Positions 22,838-36,200 are shown, counted from the stretch's first letter. The stretch is DNA of 64,000 nt from Pleodorina starrii (GCA_030267565.1 BRXU01000028.1:769001-833000); one strand, 5' to 3'. The notes: generated by a model from the letters alone, not told the origin. Program-made: numbers and translations.

Positions 22838-25800
22838 ATGGCCGTGACAGCCGCTCAACTCGCAAATACCCTGCCATACTTCCCAGCTAAGGTCAGAATT
22901 CATGCTTGCCTGGAACAGCCGATAGGCGAGAAGGTGTCCCTTAGGGCGGACCTGTCGTTGATGCGTACCCCGGACTCCTGTGCGGCCGACAACAGCCCTG
23001 CACACTTGCAAAGACGGTGGCGGTCCGCCAGTACGGGTCATCATAGCACTTGCCGTCAGGGCAATATCCACTTACCAACCAGCTTATGGCTACCCAACTC
23101 GCATGCTGGCATGCCGGGCCCCGCAGGACCTATCCGCATTCCATGTTGAGGCGCTGCTGGGCGGCGGCGGCTTCGCACACGTAGTACAAGCTCGCGACTC
23201 CGCCGGCAAGGAATGGGCGCTGAAGCTCATTCCCGCTCCAGGCGCTTCGCGCCTGGATGAAGTCGACGGCGTGCCGCTGCTGCTGACCGAGGCGCGGATC
23301 CACCTCCTCCTCAGCGGCGAGCCCTCGGTTCTTCCCTGCCTGGAGGCCTTCAAGTCGGTGTACGTCAACGAGGTGAGGGGAACGTCTGCGCGGCGAACGG
23401 CCGCCAGGCCCCGGCCATCCCAGGATGCGGGCTTGATCGATGGCGGCCGGCCGCTGTGTCTTACACGCCCATATCCCCCAATACCTCCATGATCTCTCGA
23501 GCCGTCTAGTTCCAGTGCCTCGCACGCTTCCAGGCGCGCTGCAGCGCCTTGCCCTGGTCCTCCGTACCTCCTCCGTCGGGGCTGTGTCCGATGCTTCCTG
23601 TTTTTTTTGCCCTTTCCCCACCATCCGCAGCGAGGCGGCGGCGGGCAAACGTACATGGCAGTGCTGAGGATGCCGGTGGCGGCCTGCAGCGTGGAGGAGT
23701 GGCTGTTCACCGCCTCGCCGGCGCCGCAGGCGTGCCAGGGGGCGCCCGCGTCGCAGGTAGGTTCGCGGGGCGAAGCGCGCTGGGGGCCCGGGTGCACTGC
23801 ACTGCCTGCAAAGGACGTGCATGGTCGCTGCACGCCGCAAAGCTGCGGGCGCGGCCGTCGCAGCCGCAGCAGCTGCACTAGGAGCACCAGGCCGGCCGGA
23901 GCAGCAGCAGGAGCACCTGCGGCAGCAGCGCCGCATGCGGCAGCGACCGCAACGGGCGGCCTTGAATTTGATTCCGTATGGCGCCGCTTTGCCTCCCTCC
24001 CCTGTGGCGACGTTTGGGTCATCATTTGGCAGCGAGCGGGATCGCCATGTCCCGAAGCGATCAGAGCGATCAGCACATTGTCAGGCACCGGGTGCAGGGG
24101 CTGCGCCATGAGCACAGTGACCAGTGGTTGTAAACCTTTCGTGCCTTCGTACCTTCGTGCCCTTCCTCGGGCCTCCCCGCACCTGCATCCGCATGCGCAG
24201 GTGGAGGAGGAGGAGGTCCTGTGCGTGTGGCTGCAGATGGCCAACGCGGTGCACCGCTGCCACGCGCACGGCATCATCCACAAGGGTGAGTGGCGCACCG
24301 CATAGCAGGTGCAGCAGGCAGGGAAGGCCTGCCTTAAGGGACGGTCACGCAGGCGCAGCAGGCAGGGCAGGTGTGCCAAAGGGCCGAAGGCTAACAAAGC
24401 AAGAGGGGTAATAAAGAAGGGACGGGGAACAGCAGCAAGTGTGCGGGTTGACACTGATTGGATTTTTGACAGCATGCCACGCCAGCGGCGCCCAACCGCG
24501 TTACACAGACACATCTTAGTGGGTCCTTGCCCTGGGGCCCTAGCGCAGGTCCGGTCCGGTTGACTCCCTTCCGAACCGCGCCTGTGTGACTGCACCGCCT
24601 GTCCTCCCTGCCCCTCCCTCCCTCCCGCCGGCCCGCCCGCCCCTCAACCCCAACCCATCGCGCAGACATCAAGCTGCCGAACTTCCTGATGGACGGGCGG
24701 GGCAAGGTGCAGATCATGGACTTTGGGCTGGCGCAGGTGGAGGGGGTCACGCCTCGGGCGGTGGTTGGCACCCCCTGGACCATGTCGCCGGCGGGCCTCA
24801 AGCACGGGGACGACGGCCGCGCGGGCGACTGGTGGGTCGTGCACGCGTGCCCGGTCGGACTTAGCGAGCGAGGGAGCGAGGGGCGGGCTTTGGGAGGCTC
24901 GTGACATACACCGCCAGGCGGGTGAAAATACAAATATAGCAGCCAAGTCGCCGAGGCGACGTCAGCGACCGGGCCCAGAATTACTTACCGGGGGGACACC
25001 TGTAACTTTACCATGTAGTAACGTTACCAACGTTGCCTGAGCTGCGACTGCGTCGCCGCGGGGGGGATTGTGCGACCTCGCGCTGTACCCCTGAACGATC
25101 TCCGGGGTTCATTTGTGTGCCCTCTCGCTGCCATGTCCCTCCGTCTTGCGCCTTCGGTCTTGCCTCCGCTGACGGTCACCGCCGCTGGCCGCTGCTGCTG
25201 CTGCTGCTGCTCGCCTCACGGCATGGCGCAACCGCAACCGCGACCCGTTCTCTCCCCCAGGTGGGCTCTGGGCGTGGTGCTGTACCAGCTGTTGCAGGGC
25301 GGCGCCTGGCCCTTCAAGCACTGCTGGTGGCCCTGGCAGAAGGGCGGCGGCGAGCGCATGGAGGCCGCCATCCGCCGCGCCGTGCTGGCGGGCCGCATCA
25401 CCTTCCAGGGCGGCGCCGCGCGGGTTTCGGAGCCGCTGCGAGCGCTCATCCGCGGCCTGCTGCAGCCCGACCCCAACCGCCGCTGGCAGCTCCGGCAGGT
25501 GCTGGCGGCGGAGGCGGTGCGGCCGGAGCTCCTCGCGCGCCTGGGCCAGCGCTTCCCGGAGCTGGAGCCGGACATGCAGGCGCTGCTGCAGCTGCAGCGC
25601 CGCGCGCGGGATGTGCAGGCGCTGGGGTCGGACGGCGGCATCGCCGCCGGCGGCGGCGGCGGCGCGGCGGCGGCAGCCAGTCTGGCGACTGCCGGGTCGG
25701 TGCTCGTGGCCGCGGCGTCGACGGTGCTGCGCGGCGGCGTGTCGGTGGTGGTGGAGGGCGCGCTGCACTGGCCGCACTGGCCCGGCGGCGGAAGGGGCGG

Positions 25801-27226
25801 CGAGCCGGGGGCCGGCGGAGGTGACGGCGACGGCAGCTCGTACAGGCCGCTTCTGGACGTGGAGGACCAGGAGGCGCCGGCGGCGGCGGCGGCGGGCGAG
25901 GAGCTTCCCGCGCGCAGCGGCGGGCCGTCGGCTCTGCTGACGGCGCCGGCCACGGAGGCGAGGCCGTCGCAGCAGCAGCAGCAACACGCCCAACAGCCGA
26001 AGCAGCAGAAGTCGACTGGCGCGCCTGTGGCCGACTTGCTGCTCCTCTTCCCCAACGAGCTGCCCGATGCACATCCCCCGCCCCCAGGCAGTCTCAGGGT
26101 ATACCCGCCGCCGCCGCCCACGGCAAACACCGGCGGCGCTGGCGCAGCCGCGGCGGCCCTCTCCCCCGTGGGGCTGGCGCCCACGGCCTCCGTCTTCAGC
26201 GGCGACCAGGAGCCCTTGGCGAGCGGTCGGACGCTCAGCGGCGGCGCCGCCGCCGGGCTCATCTCCACCACTTCCTCCGGCGCCGTCGGCGCCGCCGGCA
26301 TCCATCACGCCCTCACCACCACCAGCCTGAACGCCCGCGCCGACGCCGGCAGCGACATCGCCGCGCGCGGCCCGTCCGACGCCTCCGGCCCCGCATCCGG
26401 AGGCGACGGCCCGGACGGCCGCCGGCAGCCCGGCTCCCACCCCCACTCGCTGCGCCTCTCCCGCCGCTCCCTCACGGGCAGCCCGCTGCGTGGCACCAGC
26501 CAGCTGGGCGCCCCGCCCCACTCGCCCAGCCCCCGCAGCCGCCGCTCCAGAACTAGCCTCCACGACCTCTTTGGCGCGCCCTGCGCCAGCCTGCAGCTCC
26601 AAGGGCCGCCCTCCCTGCTCCCGCAGCCCCATCAGCGGCCTCCCTCCGGGCCGGGCCTGGGGGGCCTGCTGGGCACCGCCACCGAGTACCTCAGCGGCGG
26701 CGGCGCTGCCTCCGGGGGGCACCACCCGCGCGGCTCCTGGACGCTGCCGCGGCGCTCGCCCCCGTTGCTGGAGCCCCTGGACGCGGGGGCGGAGGGCGAG
26801 GAGGCGGAGCAGGCAGCGATCCTGCCGCAGTCGTCCTGGGTTCCGCCGCCGCCGGAGGCCATCGCCGCCGCCGCCGCGGCGGCGGCGGCAGCTGACGCCG
26901 CCAGCCGGCGTGGCGACGGGAGTGGGACGGCGAGGCTGGCGGCGGCCGGGCGCGCTGCGGCGGCCGGGACAGGGTCTGGCCCCGGCGCGGTCGCGCCGCA
27001 GGGGTCCGGCGGGGACCCGCATGCGCAGCCGCATCTCCACTCCCACCAGCACCAGCACCAGCAGCACCAGCAACAGCGCCATCACCGCCACAGCGGCCTG
27101 ATTGCTAGGGCGCGCAGGCTCTTCGCAGACTGCTTACTGCGGCCAGGGGGCAAGTACGACATGTACGAATGTGACGAGTACGACACGTTGCCTGAGCCTG
27201 CGCCTGTGCCAGGCAAGGCGCAGTGA
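22838..27226 (+). CDS. Serine/threonine protein kinase with long disordered C-terminal tail (880 aa model)
   Basis: Exons are 22838-22891, 23127-23372, 23631-23756, 24201-24285, 24666-24831 and 25261-27226, all in phase. The kinase core lies at about 23-330: glycine loop LLGGGGFAHVV (28-38), VAIK-type lysine K51 in WALKLI, helix-C TEARIHLLL, catalytic loop HKDIKLPNF (D171, K173, N176) with HKD in place of HRD, DFG at 189-191, GTPWTMSPA (205-213) where APE has become SPA, and GDWWALGVVLYQL. All catalytic residues are present, so activity is likely. The remaining roughly 540 residues are Ala/Gly/Pro/Ser-rich with Gln and His runs, ending YECDEYDTLPEPAPVPGKAQ. I cannot place the subfamily. The first exon is the weakest part. 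The alternative is an unspliced start at ATG 23103 (MLACRAPQ), giving 870 residues. Confidence 0.86.
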
Positions 27227-29596
27227 GGAGCAAGCGGACGTGGCCGCCTAAGCGCGCGGAGGGGTGCAGCGGGGTACTTAAGAGGACAATGTACAAGCTC
27301 ACTGGAAGCGACCCATGGGTCATGCCCGCCTACGCGTTTGGCTGGCACCGTTCGTCAATAATACGAATGACCAAGACTGATTGCAAGTGTTGGAAGGACC
27401 ATTGCAGTGGACGCGGGCAGGTCCGCGGTGGCCGCTCCCAGGTACCCTAGAGAGCTTACGGTGACGCGCTGGGGTCAGGCGGGAGTGGAGGGGTAATCCA
27501 CATGGCCACCTCAGCCCTTGTGCATTTGCGTGTGCATTTGCGTGTGCTCGCATACACCAAGCCATAGCTGCATATGGACTGTTTTGACACCACTTTGCTG
27601 CAAACCTCATTCGTTCGTCGCTTACCTTGGTCACGTGTGCGGACCTCGTGCGGATCGCGTGCGGGGGAAATTAATTGGGGGCAAGTGAGAAATAAAACTG
27701 TACGCCATTTTCTTCTGTGCGTGAGCTCCATGTCGTACTTGGCGCATGTCGTACTTGGCACATGCTGTAGCCGGGGAGTTTTGGGAAGGCTGTGAGTACC
27801 GTACATGACTTTGACGACATCCGCGTGCTTGAGGGTGCCTGGTGGACTTGATGGTATTACGGCATGGTACGTGTCTGGATGCATTCTCCGGAGCCTGGTG
27901 TGGCAAGGCGGCGTGTGCGAGGAACGTACTGTTTGCTCCCATGTGCTCGACGGGCCCTACGGTATCCAGGTGGGTGGATTGAGGACTGCGCAGGATAGCT
28001 GTGGTAGGGCAACTTACCTCTTCAGGCTTCTTGTGGGACCCGCAGGTATCCCGTATGAACATTCAGGGTTCAACCTCGGGACACCTCGGAATGGGGTCAC
28101 CTCGGATTGGGGTCATCGGCAGCGCCAGCGGTACCTACTTACATTGCGCGTCCCGCAGATGTGCCGATCCAGGTGGTGTTGATGTTGTGGGTGTTGCAGT
28201 GAGGGGCTCCAGACTCGAAATGGAAGAGAAGAGAGCCAACGGGGGCTGTCCAGCTGCTTGCTGGCCCTTCGTGCACTGTTACCGATGACGACCTAGGCGG
28301 CAGGGTTCCAAGTGTGACACTACGGTATGTGACATGACGGTGGCACGCCTCAAGCAACAGTACAGACAGGGTTGCTTGTGCAAAAAACAGCCATGAGCAT
28401 TGACGCATTCGTTCATTCATGTGGAGTTTTGTTGGGCGTAATTTCTGCCTGTAATACCTTTTTGGCCAGGGGCATCCCGGCGGGCGATCTGTTGGAAAGC
28501 GAGAGCCGTATGAGGGAACGAGTTGGGAATCGTGGTCATTGGCAGGCGGGCAAAGCACAATGGAATGCGGTTGCTGATGAGGGGGGGGGTTGACGGTGTA
28601 CAATGGACGGAGTTGTGAGCTGCCAGGCACGACGCGTGACGGAGGGTGGTGTGTTGCTTTTGCTTTGCAACTGATGCGTGCTATAGATGCAGACGACGCC
28701 ACTTGGACGGCGGTTGGAGAGCGCACTATCCTGAGAATTGTCGCAGGAATGTGAGCGATGCGATGATTTACGCCATTTGGGTCGGCCGGCGACTGCGGCT
28801 GTGCGGCCTGCGGCGTCCGCTGCCCCATCCCCCAGGGGCTGCGACGGTTGCCGTGAAAGGAGTTGTAGCGGTTTCGCGAAGTTGGTTAGACGGAAACGTT
28901 GCCCGCTTGCGCCCAGCAGGCATGGTGATCCTTCTTAGACAACAAATGGAAAACGTCATGAAGTGTTGTTGCTGCGCATTCCAATGAGGCAGTCACATTG
29001 TGCAGAGTGCATTTGTAAGCTGCCGTGTGATGCGATATCCAGGGCCCTCACTGCGAATCCCTGGCTCCCAATCCCTCATGCAACCTTGTACACTTTCCTC
29101 GCTGCTGCGCCAAAGGCCGGTATCCAAGCGACTGAAAGCTGTCACAGCTCTTGACCCACGATTGATGCAGGCCGGGGCGCCTTTCGACGCGACGTCTCCT
29201 TGACAGTTTCCTATATTGAGTCAATGTATCGATATATGGATTGATTCCATCTGATTTATTTTTCATATAACTCTTTAACCGCATACACACTCTTTTTCAA
29301 CCGGCGCGTTCGCAACAGACCAAACTCCAAGCGACGCATACCACGCAGCATACCTACCATATAGGCATACAAAAAGGCTCCTTCCCGGCGCTTAGGGAGG
29401 TTGCCTGTTGCAACGCGGACGCTAGCCGTCGCGATTGCACGGCAGCAGTTGTGCGACACGTCTCGTCAACAGTACATACCCCCTCATGTCCGGCCTACAT
29501 GTAAAACGGTGGGGACAGCTATTTACTTTATTATTGCGCTTGATACAAACAGTCAACTGAGTACAAGTTGTTTGCAGTTGCCCCCCCCTTGTAACC
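27227..29596. other. Long intergenic stretch, no convincing gene
   Basis: 2.4 kb without a splice-consistent coding signal. A minus-strand open frame of 229 codons (28828-28139) has no motif and no start in good context. A TGTAA lies at 28450-28454 and could end a long kinase 3' UTR. A 16-bp tandem duplication (CATGTCGTACTTGGCG) lies near 27728. Composition is clearly less GC-rich than in the genes. Confidence 0.5.
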
Positions 29597-32251
29597 ATGG
29601 CACGCTACGGCGTTGCCCTCCTGGTGCTCACGATTTGCGCCATCAGCATGGCGGCTGTGGCATCAAAGCCTTCAACGGACAAGCTTGTGGCGGCCTTGAA
29701 GAAGGTGGGAGGGGTGTAGACACATAATTGATTCGCGATCAGGTCGTCGAAGGCTATGACCGTTGACGGTAGCCAGGCACCATGTCGGCACAATTTAACT
29801 AATAAACAAGATTGAAATGGGTTGCTAATTTAGCTTTCAGAACGCTGTCGGGGCGGGATGACTGAACAACAGCTTCCATCGCGACTGCCCCCCTCTCCGC
29901 ATGCGCAGAAGAAGATGGCGACAGTTCTAGAGGAGCTCAGTGTGAAGGGTTTGGACGTGAACATGCCCGACTCGTCCAAGCGCCTTCCGTTGGTTGAGGC
30001 CGTGCGTTCCAAGGACGGAAAGGCCGTCCTGGCCCTCCTGGAGCAGGGCGCCCTCGCCAAGGCACACGAGCCAGCTTCGGGGGTCACTGCGCTGCACGTG
30101 GCCTTCAAGGAAAACCTCGCCGCCATCGCCCGCAACCTGCTTGCGCACGGCGCCAGCCCCGACGCCGTGAGTACGGATTTCGTTGGCGAGGGGGCTCCCG
30201 AGGGTACACTCACCTGTAACCTGTCATCTCAACTGGGTCGCTGGCCAGGCCGTGTTTTGCACCGTAGCACCGCGTGCTTGTACAGTATTACAACCCTGTC
30301 ATGGGACAGCGGTTAATTCGTACCTTCAAAACCCAAAATGCAGACGGACAAGGCCGGTGCCAAAGCCCGCACGGTTGGAGGCGGCAAGGACATTACGGAG
30401 CTGATTGCCCTGTACGATGAGAAGGGCGCCATGGCGTTCGAGTCAGCGCCAGGGTCATGGCTCAAGGAGGAGAAGGATGGTGAGCGCTGAGCGGTCCGTG
30501 TGCGGCTTGAGCAGCCCTGCCCTGCAGCCCCTGCCAGCGGGACTCACACGTCCACTTGTGTAGCGGCCAGAGGTGATGACGTGTAAAGTACCGAAAGGTG
30601 CTTGTACCGTCAGCTCAGCCAAGGCGAACGCCTGCGGACAGGCCGCCCCTTACGGCTTACCAACCCTTCGCAGCGCGTGCAATGCTCCCACCGCCGCCAG
30701 CGGCTCCAGGCCCCTCTACGCTCGGGGCGTGCGGCCCGTTGCCCTATCCAGCCTGTTGTCCGACCGCTCCCGCCCCCGCTACCCTCCCTTTCGCTGTGCT
30801 GGGCCTCTGCCCGCAGGCAACACATACTACTGGTCTCCTTCCACTGGGGAGGCCCGCTGGACCCCTCCTCCTAGCTGCGCCTGGCAGCGCGTCACCGTCC
30901 AGGGCCAGCCCATCAAGTAAGTGGCGTTGTGTGCACACGTCGACTGAAGGGGTGATGGTTTCCAAACACCGCAAAACGCGGCGACGCATGCAGCCATTGT
31001 CAGCGCATAGGCGGGTCCCATGGGACCGAAACCCAGTCCCATGGGGAACGGAGGGATGGCGTCCTGCAGGCGGACGGGCCGTGGGGCAGGGCCGTGAGGC
31101 TCTGTTGCGCTCGTCGCATGACTCCACACCTACATCCGCAGATGCATCACAGCTGCTGACCTTGAAGGGCACCGATGCCCCTGTCCGGCACACCAATACA
31201 TTAGTGTCGTTTTCGCTGGCAAGCTGCCACTAACAATTGTCCTTAGCTCTATCGCGACTTGCCGCTTTCGCCACTGGCCTCTGCACATGCGCCGCCTTTG
31301 CATATGAGTCCGGGCCCCTGCTGTCTCACTCCGCACTCGCCGCGCTCCGCTCCTCACCTGGCCCCCGTCTCCGCCCTCCCTGTTGTGTCCTTTTCGACCT
31401 GCCAGGTACATCAACTCCGTGACCGGCCAGGAGGTGACGAGCCTGCCCCCCGCGCTGGCCTGGGGCAAGGTCCGCGGCGAGGACGGCAAGGAGCTGTGGC
31501 TCAACACCGCCGCCAGCGTCTCCTCCGTCACCGTGCCGACCGAGCTGCCGGCCGATATGGTGGCCGACCTGGCGCGCAACGTCAACGTGCGCTGGTACAA
31601 CACCGCCACCAAGGAGTACACCTTCACGGACCCAGTCTACTCGACCGCCTGGCGCGAGCTCAAGGACGAGAGTGAGTACCGGTAGTGGCGGGCGCGGCAG
31701 GGCTGGTCGGCGGCGGCGCGATGCGCTCTCCAACGTCGGCGCTGTTGGATTAGGGGTTGGGTGCGTGCATGTGCACGAACACATGTAGCGGCCACTGCCT
31801 GCACCGCATCTTCGCTACGGTGCTTGGGCCTCCACAAGTCCACATTGCATGTCATTGTTGTTTAGTAGGTTGACATGCGGGGCAGGGGCTAGCAACGGCT
31901 GGGAGGTGAGCGAATGCTGGGCGGGGGGGGCTTCAGTCCTTCAGTCCTAATCCGACGACTGACGGCATCATATTCTTACGATTGTCAACGACCCACGCTG
32001 TCGACCACGTGTCCGTGCGCCTAACTCACGGTACGGTAATTGCCCCATGCTCCGCAGCGCACGACCGCCCCTACTGGTTCAACATCGAGTCAGGCGAGAG
32101 CGTGTGGGAGGTGCCGGAGGAGCTGGCCTGGACCAAGATGGAGGACACCGAGGGCGGCGTGTCGTACTTCTTCAACAAGGTCAGCGGCGAGGTGTCTTGG
32201 AGCCCGCCCAGCTCCGGGCCCCTGGCGTTCGTCCGCTCCGAGGAGCTTTAG
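29597..32251 (+). CDS. Signal-peptide protein with ankyrin-like region and tandem WW-type repeats (6 exons, 353 aa)
   Basis: Exons are 29597-29704, 29909-30166, 30344-30479, 30817-30916, 31406-31671 and 32058-32251, all in phase. Residues 1-22 (MARYGVALLVLTICAISMAA) look like a classical signal peptide with an AVA-S cleavage site. Residues about 65-120 resemble ankyrin repeats (RLPLVEAVRSKDGKAVLALL, GVTALHVAFKENLAAIARNL). From 168 to 345 there is a series of WW-like hairpins: YYWSPSTGEARWTPPPS (171), KYINSVTGQEVTSLPPAL (201), a degenerate LWLNTAASVSS (231), RWYNTATKEYTFTDP (263), YWFNIESGESVWEVPEEL (295) and YFFNKVSGEVSWSPPSS (326). Conserved Trp at 190, 220, 283 and 314 gives a period near 31. 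If the first exon is not used, ATG 29858 in the same frame yields a cytosolic form without a signal peptide. WW domains normally bind proline-rich ligands; partners are unknown. Confidence 0.85.
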
Positions 32252-33202
32252 GAGTGCTGCACGCGCGCGGGGCCTAGCTGGCCTGCTGGCCTTAGTAATC
32301 GTGTCCGGATTACATCGATCGAAGTCACGGGGATTCGTGAGGAGGGGGGCTCGTGAAGAATCATAGGTGTCTGGAAGGCGCATGTGCCACGTCATGCCGC
32401 CGTTTATAAAAACTGCCAACGAATATATAGCGCCCGCTCTGCTGGTGTGGGCCTGCAGCTGCGCGATAGTTTTAATACTACGCAAGGATAGCATCTGACC
32501 TGACGGAGAACTCGACCCGGGATATGGTCGGTTATGACGAGCGGAGGGGACTGTTGTGCTGTGCGAAGCGCGTGATGAGAAGGGCTTCAAAAATTTCCGC
32601 ACATTGAGTGAGGTGCAGGAAAAAGTCGGGCTGTGGTACGGTTGCGACAGGCCGCTGGACGTATAACATGACGTGTCGCCCCCCCCCCTGGTGTGTTTCG
32701 ACACGCTGTCTCAGCGCCGGCCCGCTTGAATGCACATGCCTGCCAACACGCTAACGCCTGGAATGCTATGAACCCTGACTCCCTTGCCAATTCCCGAGCC
32801 GAGCCACGTGATCACCATCTGGGAATCTGGGTTGGACAAGAGGGGCCGGCTTGCCGCTCCGAAGGGCACTAGGAAGAGCCCCACAGCCATCCGCCGCATA
32901 AGCGGTCATCAATCACCACCACAGCACCGCTGCTGGCGACATCTCTGCCGCCCAACCTGCCGCTCGATAAGTTCCAGCCAACGCATGTTGCAGCAGTATC
33001 AGCAGCCCGGCCGAGTGGCCAAGGTGCTGTGATTGCGGCAGAGGCTTTCATGCGGCGGGCTCTTCATTTTTCTCAGGTCCAGGACATCCACGAAGCGGCC
33101 GCAACAGCACCACGCAGGATACGGTACCGGTAGTGCAACCTGGTACAGCAACGGCGGTGGAGCTTCGGCCCTGCCGCTCTGTCGTTGGGTTGCGGTACCA
33201 CG
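32252..33202. other. Convergent 3' flanks, no convincing gene
   Basis: This lies between the stops of the WW-repeat gene (plus) and MLH1 (minus). Minus-strand TGTAA at 32314-32310 is the only nearby candidate end signal for MLH1, about 890 nt past its stop and almost at the other gene's stop, so the two transcripts may overlap. Confidence 0.5.
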
Positions 33203-36200
33203 TCAGCAGCGCTCGAAGATGCGGTAGAGGCGCTCCAACGCAGCGACTTGGACGCAGCTGCCGTCGGTGGCGCGCGCGCGAGGGGGCTTCAAGCAGCCTC
33301 GCATCGACGGCAGGATGACCTGCGGGGGCCGCGGCAGGTCCGACACACATGGGTACGCTGGCCCAGGTCCATACACCGCAACGGTGCAACATGCCAAGGG
33401 GAGGAAAGACCCGCCCCCCCACCCCCATGCCTGCCTTGAATCAGTCCTCAATGGGGAAGCCAGCCAGTCTTGCTGGACGGGCGAGTGACAGTGGCGCAGC
33501 GACGCCCCGGTCCTCCAATGGGTAGCGCCCACGCCCCCCCCTCCGCCACTCACATTTTTAATCTTGTATTCGTAGGCCGCCAGAGCTCCCTCCATTACAT
33601 CTTGCTGCTGCTGCCGCTGCTGCTGCTCCCCGTCGGGATCCGAGGCGGCAGCACTCGCCTCTCCCCCCCGCGCCCCTGCGGGCTCCCCTGCATGCGCCCC
33701 AACCCGCTGCTGCTGCTGCTGCTGCTGCCCATCCTGCTCATCCTGCTGCGCCTTCTGACCTGCTCCGCCGCCTGAAGCCCCCGGCAAGGGACCCGTCGTG
33801 TCTCTGCCGCTGGTCCCCGCTGCCTCGCCCTGGGGCGTGGCGCACTCCGCCTCGGCTTCCGGTGGCAGCGGGGGTCGAGCCGCGTACAGCTCGGCTAGGG
33901 CCTGCGTCAATCCGTAAATGATGCGACACGCGCGAGCGCATGGCAGGGCGGCACGAGTAATGAACACGGTTGCGGGTAATGAACACGGTTGCACTTCCCT
34001 GCCCTGCGCACCAGCTGCTGGCACGACCTGCCCCGCCCAGCGCGCCCCTTGCCGGCGCGGGCCAGCAAGCGCCAGGTGCTGAAGGGACGAAGCTGCGGTG
34101 GAAAAACCTCGCACCGAACTCGACTGTGTGTGCCAGCGTGCGGCACCCCCACAAGCACACACCTCCCCCGCCTCCTGCCACCGAGCCCCCGCGCGCAGGT
34201 GCGCCCGCTCGCTTGCTTCCTCAGCCTCACCTCCGCGATAGCCCTCGCCCGATCCCTCGGCTGGTCCCAGTCCACGTCCTTGGCCAGCCCCACCACCAGA
34301 TCAGGCAGGCGGGCGGGGTCGGGCGGCAGCCCCTCCAGCAGCAGCGGCACGCTCCGCAGCCGCCCTGCGCCGGAACATAACCGGAGGTTGGGGACGGGGC
34401 CGCCCACAACACAGCGGGGTGGGCTGCGAGCACCACAGCTCCTCTGTCTGACTTGGCCAGGCAGAGGTGCTGGCGGCGGCACATTTTGTGCCCTTGTCGT
34501 CACGCGGCCTTGGCCTTGACGGGGTCCGGCTGCGACCCAGAACACGCGCCTAGATTCAGGAACGATATCTAGATTCGAATCAGTTATGCGGTATACTTTC
34601 CCGGGCCGCAATTAGCCGCGATGTCGGTCCTGCTTTTTGCATCGTGTCCCCAGTCCCCAGCTACCGCCCCTCACTGCGCAGCCCCGCCCCGCCCCACCCC
34701 GCCCACCCTGCTCGTCCACCACCAGCCCCAGCTGTCGCTCCAGGGCAGGTCGGTTCTGCTGCAGCAGCTCCGAAACCAGCTCGCCCAGCTCCTCCGGGGA
34801 GCCGTCCTCGGGCTGTCGGAGGGGGGGGCCAGATTGGGGCGGGGCAGGGCGGGATCGGTTTTGGGTTGTGCGCCGCGCCAGGGTACCGGCCGGGTTGAGG
34901 CGGGGGAAGTGGCGCATGTTAAAATAAAACGAGGCGCAGCGAAGGAAGAGGAGAAGAAGTGTGGAGGAGACGCGGTGCCCCGGGTGCGGCAGGCGCGGTG
35001 CCCTCCAGTATTTTCCCGCAGGAGAAGGTACAGGACTGTGACTTGAGAACACGGCAACGCACATATACCCCCCATGCGCGTCCCAGGCAGGGCTGTCCCT
35101 TGCGAACCAAACTGCGCGGTCGGCCGCCCGCCCGCCCGGGCGCCGCCCTCCAACGGGCGCCGCCAGCAGCACCTACCCGCCACTCGCCCTTGACCTGCAG
35201 CAGCTGCAGCCCCAGCCCCACCAGCTCCGAAACCAGTGGCGGCGGCTCCAGCGCCAGACACAGCGGCTGATCCCACCTGAGCCAAAGAAGCTCCCCCCAG
35301 CCGGGGGGGGAGGGCGGACGTGACGACGGCGCACGGCGTGCGAATACGCACCCACATGATCCCACCAACAAGGTACGGCAACGTACGGCAATAAATAGCT
35401 ACCGGTAATGATCGACTCGTCTGCGCGCTCTTGGCGCGGGGAGCGGTGGTTTGGAGCCAGTTCTTCTACGGGCTCCGTTCGCACGGGCCGCCTCGGACAC
35501 TTTTGCTGCGGTCCGGGTCTTTGTTGCCCCACCCACCCACCCACCCAGCCACCCCCTTCCCACCTAGCCACCCCCTGTCCACCTAGCCACCCCCCTCCCA
35601 CACCCCACCCCCTCACCTCCTGAGTGCCAGCTGGTAGAACATGTCCCTGCTGAGGCCGCCCACGTCCACCAGGTACAGCCGCGTGCCGTGTTGGAGCAGC
35701 GCCAGGCTGCCGTCAGCCTGAGCAGGCGGGGGGGGGGGAGGAGGGGGGGAGGGAGCGGGTGAAAGCGGGTGAGGGCCAAAGGGCAGGCAGAAGGGGCGCA
35801 AGGGGAGGTGGGCTCCAAGGACCGCTCGGAAGGCGGCGGCGCCGGCGAGGGCAGCAGAGGAAGGGAGCCGCAGCGAGCGGGGAGGGGAGGGAGGAAGGGC
35901 GATGGAGGGCGAGGTGGGCAACGAGAGGAGGTCTGGCCGGTTTCTTCCCTTCATTCAAACCCACTCCACTTCACCTCCTCCCCCCAAGCCTGGTAAGATC
36001 CGCTGGGCGGGCATGTCCCCCCGCTGCGGTCGGTGTCCTGTTTAGGATCCCCCGCCCAGCCGCCCAGCTCCGTACTCCCCTCTCTCATCGGCCACTCCCA
36101 CCAGCCGGCGGGGTTCTGGGTCCATTCGCTAACGCCGTCTCCTTCTCCGCTGCCGGCGGCTCCGTCCCCCTCCTCCCCACCACCCCCACCCCCAGTCCCA

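Noticed and set aside
23090..24595. 501-codon minus-strand ORF over kinase exons
   Set aside because: It runs across exons and introns of the kinase without any motif. The plus strand carries the conserved kinase core.
25109..27091. 660-codon minus-strand ORF opposite the kinase tail
   Set aside because: It is the antisense shadow of a GC-rich, Ala/Gly-rich exon. The plus-strand frame continues a recognised kinase domain in phase.
28139..28828. 229-codon minus-strand ORF in the kinase downstream region
   Set aside because: No domain, no splice partners, composition unlike the real exons. It is probably chance.
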